From: Oscillospiraceae bacterium
GTDB taxonomy: Bacteria; Bacillota; Clostridia; Oscillospirales; Acutalibacteraceae
NCBI GenBank assembly: GCA_015066625.1
Contig: SVOC01000006.1
Location: forward strand, 59,082 to 123,081
Reading direction: 5' to 3'
Length of the DNA stretch: 64,000 bases
Part shown: positions 44,161-53,035 of the stretch, piece after piece
Layout: each line of letters begins with the position of its first letter
Numbering within the stretch: the stretch's first letter is position 1
The notes under the pieces: generated by a model
Seen by the model: only the letters and a program-made list of their open reading frames with translations
Databases searched by the model: none
What the model was told of the DNA's origin: nothing
Position numbers and translations under genes: made by a program

Positions 44161-45519
44161 ATGGAAAGAAGATATTCTCTTGATATGACCAAGGGTCCGT
44201 TTTTGAAAAAGATACTTATCTTTTCGGTGCCGCTTATGCTGACGGGTCTTTTGCAGCTTGCCTATAATTCTGCCGATATTATTGTGGTTGGCAGGTTTGT
44301 GGGCAAAGAAGCACTTGCCGCCGTTGGCTCAACAGGTTCATTGGTTAATCTTTTTCTCAATGTTTTTCTCGGACTTTCAATGGGTGCGGGTGTTATGGTT
44401 GCAAGGCATATCGGTGAACGGGATGAAAAAACCGTTCACGAATGTGTCCATACGGCCATGCTTATGAGCGTGATGTGCGGCTTTTTCATAGGTACGGTAG
44501 GCTTTTTTGCATCTCCGCTTATGCTCAGACTTATGGGTGTGCCCGATGACGTAATCGAGCTTGCAACTCTTTATCTGCGAATTTATTTTATGGGTTCGCC
44601 GGGACTTCTTGCCTATAATTTCGGTGCCTCAATAATAAGAGCAACGGGTGATACCAAAAGACCCCTTTACATACTCACGTTTTCAGGTCTTGTGAATGTA
44701 ATACTCAATCTTGTTTTGATTATTTTCTTTAAAATGGGTGTAAGCGGTGTTGCAATAGCAACCATAGTTTCGCAGTATCTTTCGGCGATATTTATTGTGA
44801 TTTATCTTATGAGAATGCCCAACGCCTGCCGTCTTGTTATCGGTAAGCTGAAAATTTACAAAGACGAACTTAAAAGCATAATCCGTTTGGGTTTGCCTGC
44901 AGGTGTGCAGAATTCACTTTTCTCCGTTTCAAATGTTATCATTCAGTCAACGGTCAATTCATTCGGTTCGGTTGCAATGGCAGGTATAGCCGCAGGTTCA
45001 AACTTTGATTCCTATGTTTACACCTGCACAAATGCTGTGGCACAGACAACAATGACCTTTACCTCACAGAATATGGGTGCAAAAAAATATTCAAATATCG
45101 GCAAGGTTTACCGCCACTGTATTCTGATTACTCTTGTTGTGGGCATCGGTATGGGCTCTGTGGGATGCATATTCGGTGACTGGATTGTAAGTCTGTTTTC
45201 AGACGACCTGCAGGTTATTGAAATCGGTGCACAGCGTCTTGAACTGATTATGCCGTTTTATTTCTTCTGTTCGCTTATGGATGTTGCCGCAAGCCAGATA
45301 AGAGGAATGGGTAAATCCTTTGAGCCTATGATAGTTTCTCTTGTAGGTGCCTGCGGAATCAGATTGTTCTGGATTTACTTTATACTGCCTCTGAACAGAA
45401 CTCTTATGTTCCTTTATTGGGCTTATCCGGTATCCTGGGCGGTTACGTTTTTTGCACAGTTTGCAATGTATTTTGTGCTGAAAAAAAGAATGATGAAAAA
45501 TGTTGCAAACGAAGAATAA
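44161..45519 (+). CDS. MATE family efflux transporter
   Basis: A 452-residue membrane protein with 12 predicted helices in two repeats. The start PFLKKILIFSVPLMLTGLLQLAYNSADIIVVGRFVG and GALA-like EALAAVGS block are typical of the clostridial DinF/NorM-like MATE group, which export organic cations or drugs with Na+ or H+. AAGGAG precedes the ATG; probably cotranscribed with hydF. Substrate not predictable. Confidence 0.92.
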   Translation: MERRYSLDMTKGPFLKKILIFSVPLMLTGLLQLAYNSADIIVVGRFVGKEALAAVGSTGSLVNLFLNVFLGLSMGAGVMVARHIGERDEKTVHECVHTAMLMSVMCGFFIGTVGFFASPLMLRLMGVPDDVIELATLYLRIYFMGSPGLLAYNFGASIIRATGDTKRPLYILTFSGLVNVILNLVLIIFFKMGVSGVAIATIVSQYLSAIFIVIYLMRMPNACRLVIGKLKIYKDELKSIIRLGLPAGVQNSLFSVSNVIIQSTVNSFGSVAMAGIAAGSNFDSYVYTCTNAVAQTTMTFTSQNMGAKKYSNIGKVYRHCILITLVVGIGMGSVGCIFGDWIVSLFSDDLQVIEIGAQRLELIMPFYFFCSLMDVAASQIRGMGKSFEPMIVSLVGACGIRLFWIYFILPLNRTLMFLYWAYPVSWAVTFFAQFAMYFVLKKRMMKNVANEE

Positions 45520-45547
45520 ATCAAAGCTATACAAATTGTTTTGAATG

Positions 45548-45556
45548 TGGTATAAT
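45548..45556 (+). promoter_or_regulatory. Extended -10 promoter of the phosphoesterase gene
   Basis: TGGTATAAT (TG-n-TATAAT) lies 33 nt before the ATG; the -35 is poor, as is usual with an extended -10. Confidence 0.6.
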
Positions 45557-45588
45557 TCACCTATAAAATGAAGGAGAGGTACTTATAA

Positions 45589-46572
45589 ATGATTGGTTTT
45601 ATCAAAAGCTTCCTTTCGGTGCTTCTTTCGGTGCTGAATATTTTTACATTCCCTATCTGGGGCAACTACACAGGCAAATTCGAGCCTGTTGATGCAGATA
45701 ATTGCAGGCTGAATTTTGCGGCAATTTCCGATATCCATATGAAGGATGACGGACTCCGTGCTTTTATGCTGGGTTTCGGTCTTCACGATATGGAAAATGC
45801 AGACAGTGAGCTTGACGCTCTTATCTGCTCCGGCGACCTTACCGACCACGGCTATACCGAGGAGTGGGAGGCTCTTGTGGGTGCTTTTGAAGGATATACA
45901 CCTGCCAAAAACATAATTCTTGCTCAGGGTAACCATGACACCTGGACTGAGGATGAAGGCTATAATCTTGCAAGAGAATACTTCATTAAGTATACCGAAG
46001 AAATTACCGGCAGAAAGATTGAAAACGAATATTATTCAACTCAGGTAAACGGCTACACATTCATTGTTCTTGCCAGTGAGTATGATCATACAGATATGTA
46101 TGTAAGTTCCGAACAGCTTGCCTGGCTTGAAACCGAAATGGCAAAGGCGGCACAAGACGGAAAGCCGATTTTTGTTATCAGCCATTGGCCCATCAATCAG
46201 TCACACGGTCTTCCCGAATCCTGGGGTGACGACGAGTATGAGCCCGATGAAGGCGGTATGGGCGACCAGTCCGATGCGGTTGAAGCAATCCTCAAAAAAT
46301 ACAAGAATGTATTCCTTATCAGCGGCCACATTCATCTGGGCTTCAAAAATGAAAGTCAGATCGGCAGATATACTTATGCAAGTGTTGAATCCGACGGTTC
46401 GTTCCACAGCGTTAATCTGCCCGCATATATGTATGCAAACGGTGCAGGACGGATATCCAACGGCACGGGATATCAGTTTGAAGTTTATGATGACAGAGTA
46501 GAGCTTCGTGCGAGAAGCTATTCGGCAAGCGTATGGTATACCGACTATAATTACACAATTCCTCTTGCATAA
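45589..46572 (+). CDS. Secreted or membrane-anchored metallophosphoesterase
   Basis: A 327-residue calcineurin-like phosphoesterase. The N-terminal hydrophobic stretch (residues 1-24) looks like a signal or anchor. Metal motifs are in order: AAISDIHMKD (DxH), ICSGDLTDHG (GDxxD-like), AQGNHDTW (GNHD), VISHWPIN and SGHIHLG (GHxH). Target unknown; purple acid/cyclic nucleotide phosphodiesterase-like folds are possible. GGAGAGG before the ATG; monocistronic with extended -10 promoter and terminator. Confidence 0.88.
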   Translation: MIGFIKSFLSVLLSVLNIFTFPIWGNYTGKFEPVDADNCRLNFAAISDIHMKDDGLRAFMLGFGLHDMENADSELDALICSGDLTDHGYTEEWEALVGAFEGYTPAKNIILAQGNHDTWTEDEGYNLAREYFIKYTEEITGRKIENEYYSTQVNGYTFIVLASEYDHTDMYVSSEQLAWLETEMAKAAQDGKPIFVISHWPINQSHGLPESWGDDEYEPDEGGMGDQSDAVEAILKKYKNVFLISGHIHLGFKNESQIGRYTYASVESDGSFHSVNLPAYMYANGAGRISNGTGYQFEVYDDRVELRARSYSASVWYTDYNYTIPLA

Positions 46573-46576
46573 AAGT

Positions 46577-46617
46577 AAACACGGAGTATCACTTCGAGGA
46601 GATACTCCGTGTGTTTT
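46577..46617. terminator. Terminator between phosphoesterase and azlD
   Basis: ACACGGAGTATC (46579-46590) pairs with its complement at 46601-46612 and is followed by five T; A run on the left suits the convergent azlD gene. Confidence 0.9.
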
Positions 46618-46916
46618 TATGTTATAAATCCTGCAACCAGTGCAACACCGCAGGCTGAAAGTGCAACCACCGTCAGCGGCAGTCTGAAATATGCCAGCAC
46701 AACTGCAACAACCGTACCTGCAACGGCGGTAACTGTGTTGCCCGTGGAATAAAAGATTGCGGGGAAGGTCATTGCACTGAGTACTGCATAAGGTATGTAG
46801 TAAAGCACGCTCTGAATGAACCTTGATTTGATTTTCTTCTTGAAAAGCGTAAAAGGAATCATTCGGATAAGATAGGTAACGCCAGCCATAACCGCTATGT
46901 AAAGAATCATTGTCAT
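46617..46916 (-). CDS. azlD: AzlD branched-chain amino acid export subunit
   Basis: A 99-residue membrane protein of the AzlD family with three to four helices; IAVMAGVTYLIRMIPFTLF and the YYIPYAVLSAMTFPAIFY segment are diagnostic. With AzlC it forms a branched-chain amino acid (and azaleucine) exporter. Its ATG overlaps the azlC stop by 4 nt, so the two are coupled. Confidence 0.93.
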   Translation of the reverse strand: MTMILYIAVMAGVTYLIRMIPFTLFKKKIKSRFIQSVLYYIPYAVLSAMTFPAIFYSTGNTVTAVAGTVVAVVLAYFRLPLTVVALSACGVALVAGFIT

Positions 46917-47623
46917 TTTTCCTCAGCCTCCGTTTCTGCAAGGTTAATGGGGAAGAGGAGTGCGCCGACAACGGCGGCGGCAACGGCACTTATGATAATT
47001 GAAAAGCCCGATGAAAGTGTGGGGAAAATGAATTTGCAGCCGATACTGAATACTGCGGCAAGGCAGATAACAATCAAATCCTTCCTGCTTGCTCTTGCGG
47101 CAGGAACAATAATTGCAATAAACATTCCGTAAAGCAAAATTCCCATTGCAGCGGTCAGTGTTTCGGGTAAGCCCAGACCTGCAAGCGCACCTGCGGCGGT
47201 TCCGCCTGTCCAGCCCATTGAAGCAATAAGGATAAGACCGTACATATATGAAGGCACAAGCTTTTCCGTCTGAGAGGATGCAACGGCAAATATTTCGTCG
47301 GTAATTCCGAAAGAGGCAATTATTCTGTGGGGTGTTGTGAATTTATCCGACAGCTTCTGCGAAAGAGAAAGGCCCATAAGGGAATAGCGCAGATTTATGA
47401 TAAGCTGTGTCAGTGCCATTTCAACAAGTGTTCCGCCTGCTGCGATGATGCCTACGCCTGCCGCCTGACCTGCCGATGTAAGATTTGTCAGCGATATTAT
47501 TATTGCCTGCAATGCGGTCAGACCCGACTGCACCGACATGATTCCGAAACCGAATGATACGGAAAAATATCCTAACGCAATGGGGATACCGTCTGACAGA
47601 CCTCTTTTAAACGGTGATTTCAA
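46913..47623 (-). CDS. azlC: AzlC branched-chain amino acid export subunit
   Basis: A 236-residue membrane protein of the AzlC family, starting FKRGLSDGIPIALGYFSVSFGFG; ITLTNLTSAGQAAG-like segment and FGITDEIFA are characteristic. It is the larger subunit of the two-component exporter with AzlD, whose gene follows with overlap. No Lrp-type regulator is nearby. AGGAAG ribosome site before the ATG. Confidence 0.93.
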   Translation of the reverse strand: MKSPFKRGLSDGIPIALGYFSVSFGFGIMSVQSGLTALQAIIISLTNLTSAGQAAGVGIIAAGGTLVEMALTQLIINLRYSLMGLSLSQKLSDKFTTPHRIIASFGITDEIFAVASSQTEKLVPSYMYGLILIASMGWTGGTAAGALAGLGLPETLTAAMGILLYGMFIAIIVPAARASRKDLIVICLAAVFSIGCKFIFPTLSSGFSIIISAVAAAVVGALLFPINLAETEAEEK

Positions 47624-47698
47624 AACAATAACTTCCTTTCTGTTTTAACAGGGGATTATTCTAACACTCTTATTCTTAAAATTCAATATGAAAATACA

Positions 47699-47731
47699 AA
47701 AAACCGGCTGCTTCCTTTGAAACAGCCGGTT
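47699..47731 (-). terminator. Terminator of the ceramidase-like gene
   Basis: AACCGGCTG (47702-47710) pairs with CAGCCGGTT (47723-47731); the minus-strand read ends in a T run. Confidence 0.88.
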
Positions 47732-47743
47732 AAGCATTAAATT

Positions 47744-49537
47744 TTATTTACCGAGATCCTCAGCGATTTCTGCAAATACCTTCAGAATTGAAGAGCCTGC
47801 ATACTTACCGAGTGAAATCATTTCCTGGTAGTGGTCGCCGAGAAGAGCCATTGTGTAGTCGTTATCGGGAACAACATAGCCGATTGCATCGTTGAAAAGA
47901 CCGAAGCAGATTGTGTCTTTGCCAAAGAGTTCATAGATGCTTTCGCATTCGAAATCCTTGCCTGTGAATGAGCCTTCTGCTGTGAGTGAGTCACCGCCGC
48001 AGATAAGGTCCTGAACGATTTCGCCGGGCATAAGAGCAATCTTAACGCCGCCGATTTCCATATAACCTACTTCTGCAAAGATATAGTACTTAAGACCTTC
48101 CTTGCAAACTGTGTAGTTAACAAGGTTGAGCTTACCTACGAGCTGAATAAGGGGATTTGTAACCTGAATCTTAGCTTCTCTGATGATGATGTTGAGGTTG
48201 GGCTCAACAACTGTTTCTGTTGTGGGAACCCAGTCCTTATACCAGAGTGTGTAATTCTCGCCGCCGATTGCCATTTCTTCTGCTTCCTTAGCTTTTTCGG
48301 CGGGTGTCATATTTGCCTTAATCTGCTCAACAGTATTTGTAAGATTGAGTGCAATATTGGCGATTTCCTGACCGTAACGGAGAGTTTCTTCGTATCTGCG
48401 TTTTGTGGGAACACCGTCGCTTGCAGGGCCTCTGCCTTCGTATATACCTGCGATGGCGCCGTTGAAGAACATAAAGTTATAACCTTTTTCTTCAATTCTT
48501 TCGCCGAGGTAATAGATGTAGTCGCCTGAAAGGTCTCTGCCGTTATCAACATCGTCAACAGGAAGACCTGCAACGTCGGGATGAGCTGCGATGTTAACGA
48601 TCATTGTGGGAGTTACGTTTTCGTCATCGGGAGTGAAAATGAAGCGGGCAAGATCTCTGATGAGTGAAGTTGACTGGCTTCTGTTTTTGTTATTGAAGTA
48701 TGAATTTTCTTCGTCACCGATTTCCTTGACTGCATATGTCATTGTACCGGGAACCATTGATTCAATAGCCTTCTTCATTGCATTTGCAACTGTGGCATAA
48801 ACAAAATTCATATACTCCTGGTCTGCGCCTCTTTCCTTCTCAATGAAGGGGAGATAAGAGAGCGCGAGGTTCTTGAAGAGTTTGGAGAAAAGGTTTGTCC
48901 AGAGGCCCTGGGTGTCGATACAGCTGTGAGTGTGAGTTGATGACACGTTGATTGTGTCAAACTTAACATCGGGCATAAGCTCAACGAGAGCTGCACGGAT
49001 TTCCTTGATATCGCCGTTTGAGAAACCGATGCAGTCGATGTTTGCGAAAACGGAAACGTTCTTGTTTGCACCGTCTTTAACTGCAATGATTCTTACCTGC
49101 ATATCGTCGATGATATATTCAATTTCATTGGACATACCGTTGTTGGGGTCGATAAAACCGCCAAGATAGTAACCTGATTTTACATGATCGTCTTCGTTTT
49201 TAACGGCTTCCCTGAGTGCGTCGGGAACAAGTGAAGCCTTTGCGTGGCCGAGATACCACTTTGCGTCTGCATCAGCAGCATCGTCCCATGTTTCTGTGCC
49301 GCTGTAGAAATTGTCTGTGTTGCGGTCTGCAACTTTAACAAAATCGGGGCTGTCGGGAACAACTGCGTTAAGTCCGCCTACAAGAGCTGTGAAGATAACT
49401 TCAACAAGACCGAGACCTACCTTTTCAAGTGCTTTTCCTACATCTGCTGCCGATGCGGTAACTGTTGATGCGGCACCGCCGAAGATAAGGGTGAACACAA
49501 GAAGTACGCTCACGATTTTTTTTGCGATGTTTTTCAT
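47744..49537 (-). CDS. Secreted neutral/alkaline non-lysosomal ceramidase-like protein
   Basis: A 597-residue exported protein: signal peptide (KKIVSVLLVFTLIFGGAASTVTASA), then a region matching the N-terminal half of the neutral ceramidase family. SSTHTHSCIDTQG corresponds to the zinc-site H-x-H loop, VFANIDCIGF and MIVNIAAHPD to further ligands. Ceramidases split ceramide into sphingosine and fatty acid; in gut bacteria they could act on host sphingolipid, but the catalytic Ser region is not clear by eye and the substrate remains inferred. AAGGAG is 9 nt before the ATG at 49537. Monocistronic. Confidence 0.72.
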   Translation of the reverse strand: MKNIAKKIVSVLLVFTLIFGGAASTVTASAADVGKALEKVGLGLVEVIFTALVGGLNAVVPDSPDFVKVADRNTDNFYSGTETWDDAADADAKWYLGHAKASLVPDALREAVKNEDDHVKSGYYLGGFIDPNNGMSNEIEYIIDDMQVRIIAVKDGANKNVSVFANIDCIGFSNGDIKEIRAALVELMPDVKFDTINVSSTHTHSCIDTQGLWTNLFSKLFKNLALSYLPFIEKERGADQEYMNFVYATVANAMKKAIESMVPGTMTYAVKEIGDEENSYFNNKNRSQSTSLIRDLARFIFTPDDENVTPTMIVNIAAHPDVAGLPVDDVDNGRDLSGDYIYYLGERIEEKGYNFMFFNGAIAGIYEGRGPASDGVPTKRRYEETLRYGQEIANIALNLTNTVEQIKANMTPAEKAKEAEEMAIGGENYTLWYKDWVPTTETVVEPNLNIIIREAKIQVTNPLIQLVGKLNLVNYTVCKEGLKYYIFAEVGYMEIGGVKIALMPGEIVQDLICGGDSLTAEGSFTGKDFECESIYELFGKDTICFGLFNDAIGYVVPDNDYTMALLGDHYQEMISLGKYAGSSILKVFAEIAEDLGK

Positions 49538-49758
49538 ATTTGATTTCTCCTTGCTTTTTGTTGCTTTAAAAGCAACTTGATTTATATATGTTACCACTTT
49601 TTTAATAAGGTGTAAAGGGTTTTTTGTGCAAATTTCAAAAAAACATCATTTTGTCAGCAACGAATTCAATTTTGAATAAAAATTCGGCTTGAAGTGTTGA
49701 AAAAAGCTTTTGATTGGTTTATAATATTTTAAATATATTTTGAAAGGTGGGAGAGGAA

Positions 49759-50607
49759 ATGTCGGGTCAGAAACGCATTGCGGCAATACATGATGTTTCG
49801 GGTATAGGCAAGTGTTCGCTGACTGCCGCAATTCCCATTCTTTCAGCCGCGGGTCACGAGGCTGCGGTTATGCCTACTGCGGTGCTTTCAACCCATACGG
49901 GCGATATTACCGGCTTCACCTACAGAGATCTGACGGATGATCTTGTGCCGTTTATAAATCATTGGAAAAGTCTGGGCGTAAGCTTTGACGGTATTTACAG
50001 CGGATATCTTGGTTCTGAACGGCAGATTGACACAGTATGTAAGTTCATCGACGAATTCAGAAACGAAAATACGGTTGTTGTTGTTGACCCTGCAATGGCA
50101 GACGGCGGCAGGATGTATACCAATTTCGACCTTGCCTTTGCCCGTGAAATGTCTGTTCTGTGCAGAAAAGCGGATATTATTGTGCCCAACATCACAGAGG
50201 CAGTGTTTCTTCTCGGTGAAGAATATGTTGAACCGCCTTACAGCAAGGAATATATCGAGAGAATAATGAAGCGTCTGCTTGATTTCGGGCCGGAAACGGT
50301 TGTTCTTACGGGTGTTGCTTTTGATGAAGGCGAAATCGGCTGCGGAGTATGCCTTGAAAACGGCGAAATATATTATGCATTTTCCGACCATTACCCCGGC
50401 ACATATTACGGTACGGGAGATATATTTGCATCCGCACTGACAGGGGCATACCTCAGAGGTAAGAATATTTTTGAGAGTGCAAAGCTTGCCCTTGAATTCA
50501 CCTGCAGTGCAATAAAGAGAACATACGAAGCGCAGACGGATACACGGCTCGGAGTCAATTTTGAGCAGGGTCTGGGCGAATATATAAAGAATCTTGGAGG
50601 GTTTTAA
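49759..50607 (+). CDS. pdxY: Pyridoxamine/pyridoxal kinase
   Basis: A 282-residue PfkB/ribokinase-fold B6 vitamer kinase that makes pyridoxal phosphate in the salvage route. IHDVSGIGKCSLT at the start, MPTAVLSTHTGD, YSGYLGSE, VVVDPAMADGG and NITEA are family blocks; the anion hole and catalytic Asp are in YGTGDIFASAL. ATG at 49759 is preceded by AGAGGAA; GTG at 49747 lies in the RBS. Two nt before thyA, with which it is cotranscribed. Confidence 0.92.
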   Translation: MSGQKRIAAIHDVSGIGKCSLTAAIPILSAAGHEAAVMPTAVLSTHTGDITGFTYRDLTDDLVPFINHWKSLGVSFDGIYSGYLGSERQIDTVCKFIDEFRNENTVVVVDPAMADGGRMYTNFDLAFAREMSVLCRKADIIVPNITEAVFLLGEEYVEPPYSKEYIERIMKRLLDFGPETVVLTGVAFDEGEIGCGVCLENGEIYYAFSDHYPGTYYGTGDIFASALTGAYLRGKNIFESAKLALEFTCSAIKRTYEAQTDTRLGVNFEQGLGEYIKNLGGF

Positions 50608-50609
50608 AA

Positions 50610-51440
50610 ATGAGTTTGGCTGATAAAATATTTATTGATACATGTAAGGATATTCTCCGTAACGGTTTTTGGGATACCGAACTTGATGTCAGACCCAGAT
50701 GGGAAGACGGAACTCCCGCCCATACAGTGAAAAAATTCGGCGTTGTCAACAGATACGATTTAAGCAAGGAGTTTCCCGCACAGACAATCAGAAAAACCTT
50801 TATCCGTTCCGCCGTTGACGAACTTCTCTGGATATGGCAGAAAAAATCAAACAATATAAATGACCTTGGCAGCCATGTATGGGATTCCTGGGCAGACGAA
50901 AACGGAAGCATCGGTAAAGCCTACGGCTATCAGCTCGGTGTGAAGCATCATTACAGAGAAGGAGATATGGATCAGGTTGACAGAGTGCTCTACGACCTTA
51001 AACATAATCCTCAGAGCAGAAGAATTATCACCAATATCTATGTTCATCAGGATCTCAATGAGATGGCGCTTTACCCCTGTGCTTACAGCATGACCTTCAA
51101 CACATCGGGTAATAAGCTCAATGCAATTCTCAATCAGCGTTCTCAGGATATGCTTGCCGCAAATGCCTGGAATGTTGCTCAGTATGCCGCACTTGTTCAT
51201 ATGATGGCTCAGGTCAGCGGACTTGAGGCAGGCGAGTTCGTTCACGTTATTGCCGATGCTCATATTTATGACCGCCATGTTCCCGTTATCGAGGAGCTTA
51301 TCAGCCGTGAGCCCTACGATGCACCCGAATTTGTGATGAATAAGAGCATCACGGATTTCTACGAATTCACAAAGAATGATTTTTCACTCGAAAACTATAA
51401 ATATCACGATTTCAGCGAGAAGATTCCCGTTGCAATCTGA
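50610..51440 (+). CDS. thyA: Thymidylate synthase, divergent ThyA
   Basis: A 276-residue ThyA-fold protein making dTMP from dUMP with methylene-THF. The catalytic Cys is C157 in LYPCAYS. The residue after it, His in the usual PCH, is Ala here, and QRSCD is QRSQD; the dUMP-binding Asn (N188 in AWNVAQYAAL), the RRIIT phosphate-binding Arg pair and the late HIYDRH block are kept. It sits directly upstream of DHFR, which recycles the DHF it produces. GGAGG before the ATG. Function as ThyA is very likely in spite of the changes. Confidence 0.88.
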   Translation: MSLADKIFIDTCKDILRNGFWDTELDVRPRWEDGTPAHTVKKFGVVNRYDLSKEFPAQTIRKTFIRSAVDELLWIWQKKSNNINDLGSHVWDSWADENGSIGKAYGYQLGVKHHYREGDMDQVDRVLYDLKHNPQSRRIITNIYVHQDLNEMALYPCAYSMTFNTSGNKLNAILNQRSQDMLAANAWNVAQYAALVHMMAQVSGLEAGEFVHVIADAHIYDRHVPVIEELISREPYDAPEFVMNKSITDFYEFTKNDFSLENYKYHDFSEKIPVAI

Positions 51441-51457
51441 TTGCAGAGGTACAGATA

Positions 51458-51946
51458 ATGAAAGCTATTGTCAATGTTGATAAAAACTGGGGTATCGGTC
51501 TGGGCGATGCCCTCATTAACCACATTCCTGCGGATATGAAGTTTTTCAGAGAAAAAACAACGGGTAATGTGGTTGTTATGGGCCGTTCCACATTTCTGAC
51601 CTTTCCGGGTCCCAAGGCTCTTCCCAACAGAGTGAATATTGTTCTCACTACCGATAAAAACTGGAGTGTGCCCGATGTTATTGTGTGCCATTCTCTTGAA
51701 GAGCTTGAAGCAGAGCTTGAAAAGTACGATACCGATACCGTATATGTTATCGGCGGTATGTCTGTCTATAATCAGCTTGTGCCCCTCTGTGATACAGCTT
51801 ATATAACAAAGGTTGAAACCGCAAAGCCTGCCGATAAATTCTTCCCTGACCTTGATGCAGATGCTTCCTGGGAGGTCACTGAAGAAGGTGAAGAGCAGGA
51901 TCATAACGGAGTAAAATTCAGATTTTTGACTTACAAGAAGAAGTAA
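51458..51946 (+). CDS. folA: Dihydrofolate reductase
   Basis: A 162-residue DHFR. The first strand MKAIVNVDKNWGIG, the catalytic Asp in IPADMKFF, VVMGRSTF with the NADPH-binding Arg, and VIGGMSVYNQL are all seen. It reduces DHF to THF, pairing with ThyA encoded 17 nt upstream. Normal length. Confidence 0.94.
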   Translation: MKAIVNVDKNWGIGLGDALINHIPADMKFFREKTTGNVVVMGRSTFLTFPGPKALPNRVNIVLTTDKNWSVPDVIVCHSLEELEAELEKYDTDTVYVIGGMSVYNQLVPLCDTAYITKVETAKPADKFFPDLDADASWEVTEEGEEQDHNGVKFRFLTYKKK

Positions 51947-51985
51947 TTGTTAACCTGTGTTTTTGCTTGAAAGGGGAGATGATTT

Positions 51986-53035
51986 TTGGATGCCGTTCAG
52001 TATAAATGTCCCAACTGCGGCGGAGGTTTGACATTTGATGCCCAAAAGCAGGATTTCATCTGTGAATACTGTGATTCCGTGTTCAAAGAGCAGGATTTCT
52101 TTGTGAAAGATGAAGTGCTTGAAAGCGATAACCCTGAGCCGAAGCCGGAGGAAAACACGGAATTTGAAAATGCGGTTCTTTATTCCTGCCCCAGCTGCGG
52201 TGCACAGGTAATAACCGATGAAACAACTGCCGCAACTACCTGTTACTATTGTTCAAATCCCGTTGTGCTTTCGGGCAGACTCAGCGGCGAAATGAAACCT
52301 GACATGATAATTCCCTTCAAGATCGATAAAAAGGGTGCTGTTGAAAAGTTCAAAGAAATGTGCGGCAAAAGAAAATTTTTGCCCAAGGATTTTATTTCGC
52401 AGTCACGCCTTGAGGAAATTAAAGGCGTATATTTCCCTTACTGGTATATCGACTGCGAAACAAACGGAAGCATCAACGCAACCTCAAAGCAGGTGAGAAC
52501 CTGGGTTGTGGGTGATTTTCAGCATACAGAAACCACAATCCGCGGCCATTTCAGGCAGGGAGATATGCAGATACGCAATATGCCCGAAGGTGCTCTCAAA
52601 GGCAAAGACAGGGACATAATGCGTTATGTATGTCCTTTCGATGCTTCGGATTTTGTTCCGTTTTCAATGTCCTATCTTTCAGGTTTTTTTGCCGAAAAGC
52701 GCAATGTTGAAAGCGGGGATATTGAGCAGGGCGTTGTGCAGAAGATAAAGCATTTTTCCGAGGAAAAGCTTGAAAATTCAATAGAAGTACCCAATGTTAC
52801 CGTCAAAGACAGTTCAATCAATGTGGGTAAGCTGAGATGGAAATATAACCTGCTTCCCGTGTGGGTGCTGAACTATAAGCATAATGAGAAAAGCTATATT
52901 TATGCTCTGAACGGTCAGACGGGCAAGGTTTACGGCGAATTACCGGTTTGCCGCAAGAAGCTTGCGGGTCTGTTTGCCGGTGTTGCCGCAGGAGCATCGC
53001 TGATTATAACGCTTGCGGGGGTGTTTCTGTTTTGA
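51986..53035 (+). CDS. Zinc-ribbon membrane protein (TFIIB-type zinc-binding)
   Basis: A 349-residue protein with two N-terminal zinc ribbons: CPNCGGG...CEYC (residues 8-30) and CPSCGAQ...CYYC (67-88). A mixed alpha/beta central domain follows (IIPFKIDKKGAVEKFKEMCG, FLPKDF, VYFPYWYIDCET) and one C-terminal helix in the membrane. The central part matches a widespread clostridial family with no assigned function. TTG start at 51986 after GGGGAG; no in-frame ATG nearby. Overlaps the next gene (TTTGA), so they are translationally coupled. Confidence 0.78.
   Translation: MDAVQYKCPNCGGGLTFDAQKQDFICEYCDSVFKEQDFFVKDEVLESDNPEPKPEENTEFENAVLYSCPSCGAQVITDETTAATTCYYCSNPVVLSGRLSGEMKPDMIIPFKIDKKGAVEKFKEMCGKRKFLPKDFISQSRLEEIKGVYFPYWYIDCETNGSINATSKQVRTWVVGDFQHTETTIRGHFRQGDMQIRNMPEGALKGKDRDIMRYVCPFDASDFVPFSMSYLSGFFAEKRNVESGDIEQGVVQKIKHFSEEKLENSIEVPNVTVKDSSINVGKLRWKYNLLPVWVLNYKHNEKSYIYALNGQTGKVYGELPVCRKKLAGLFAGVAAGASLIITLAGVFLF

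Noticed and set aside
46201..46989. 262-codon minus-strand frame across a phosphoesterase and azlD
   Set aside because: It spans a strong terminator and two real genes; composition is that of an antisense shadow.
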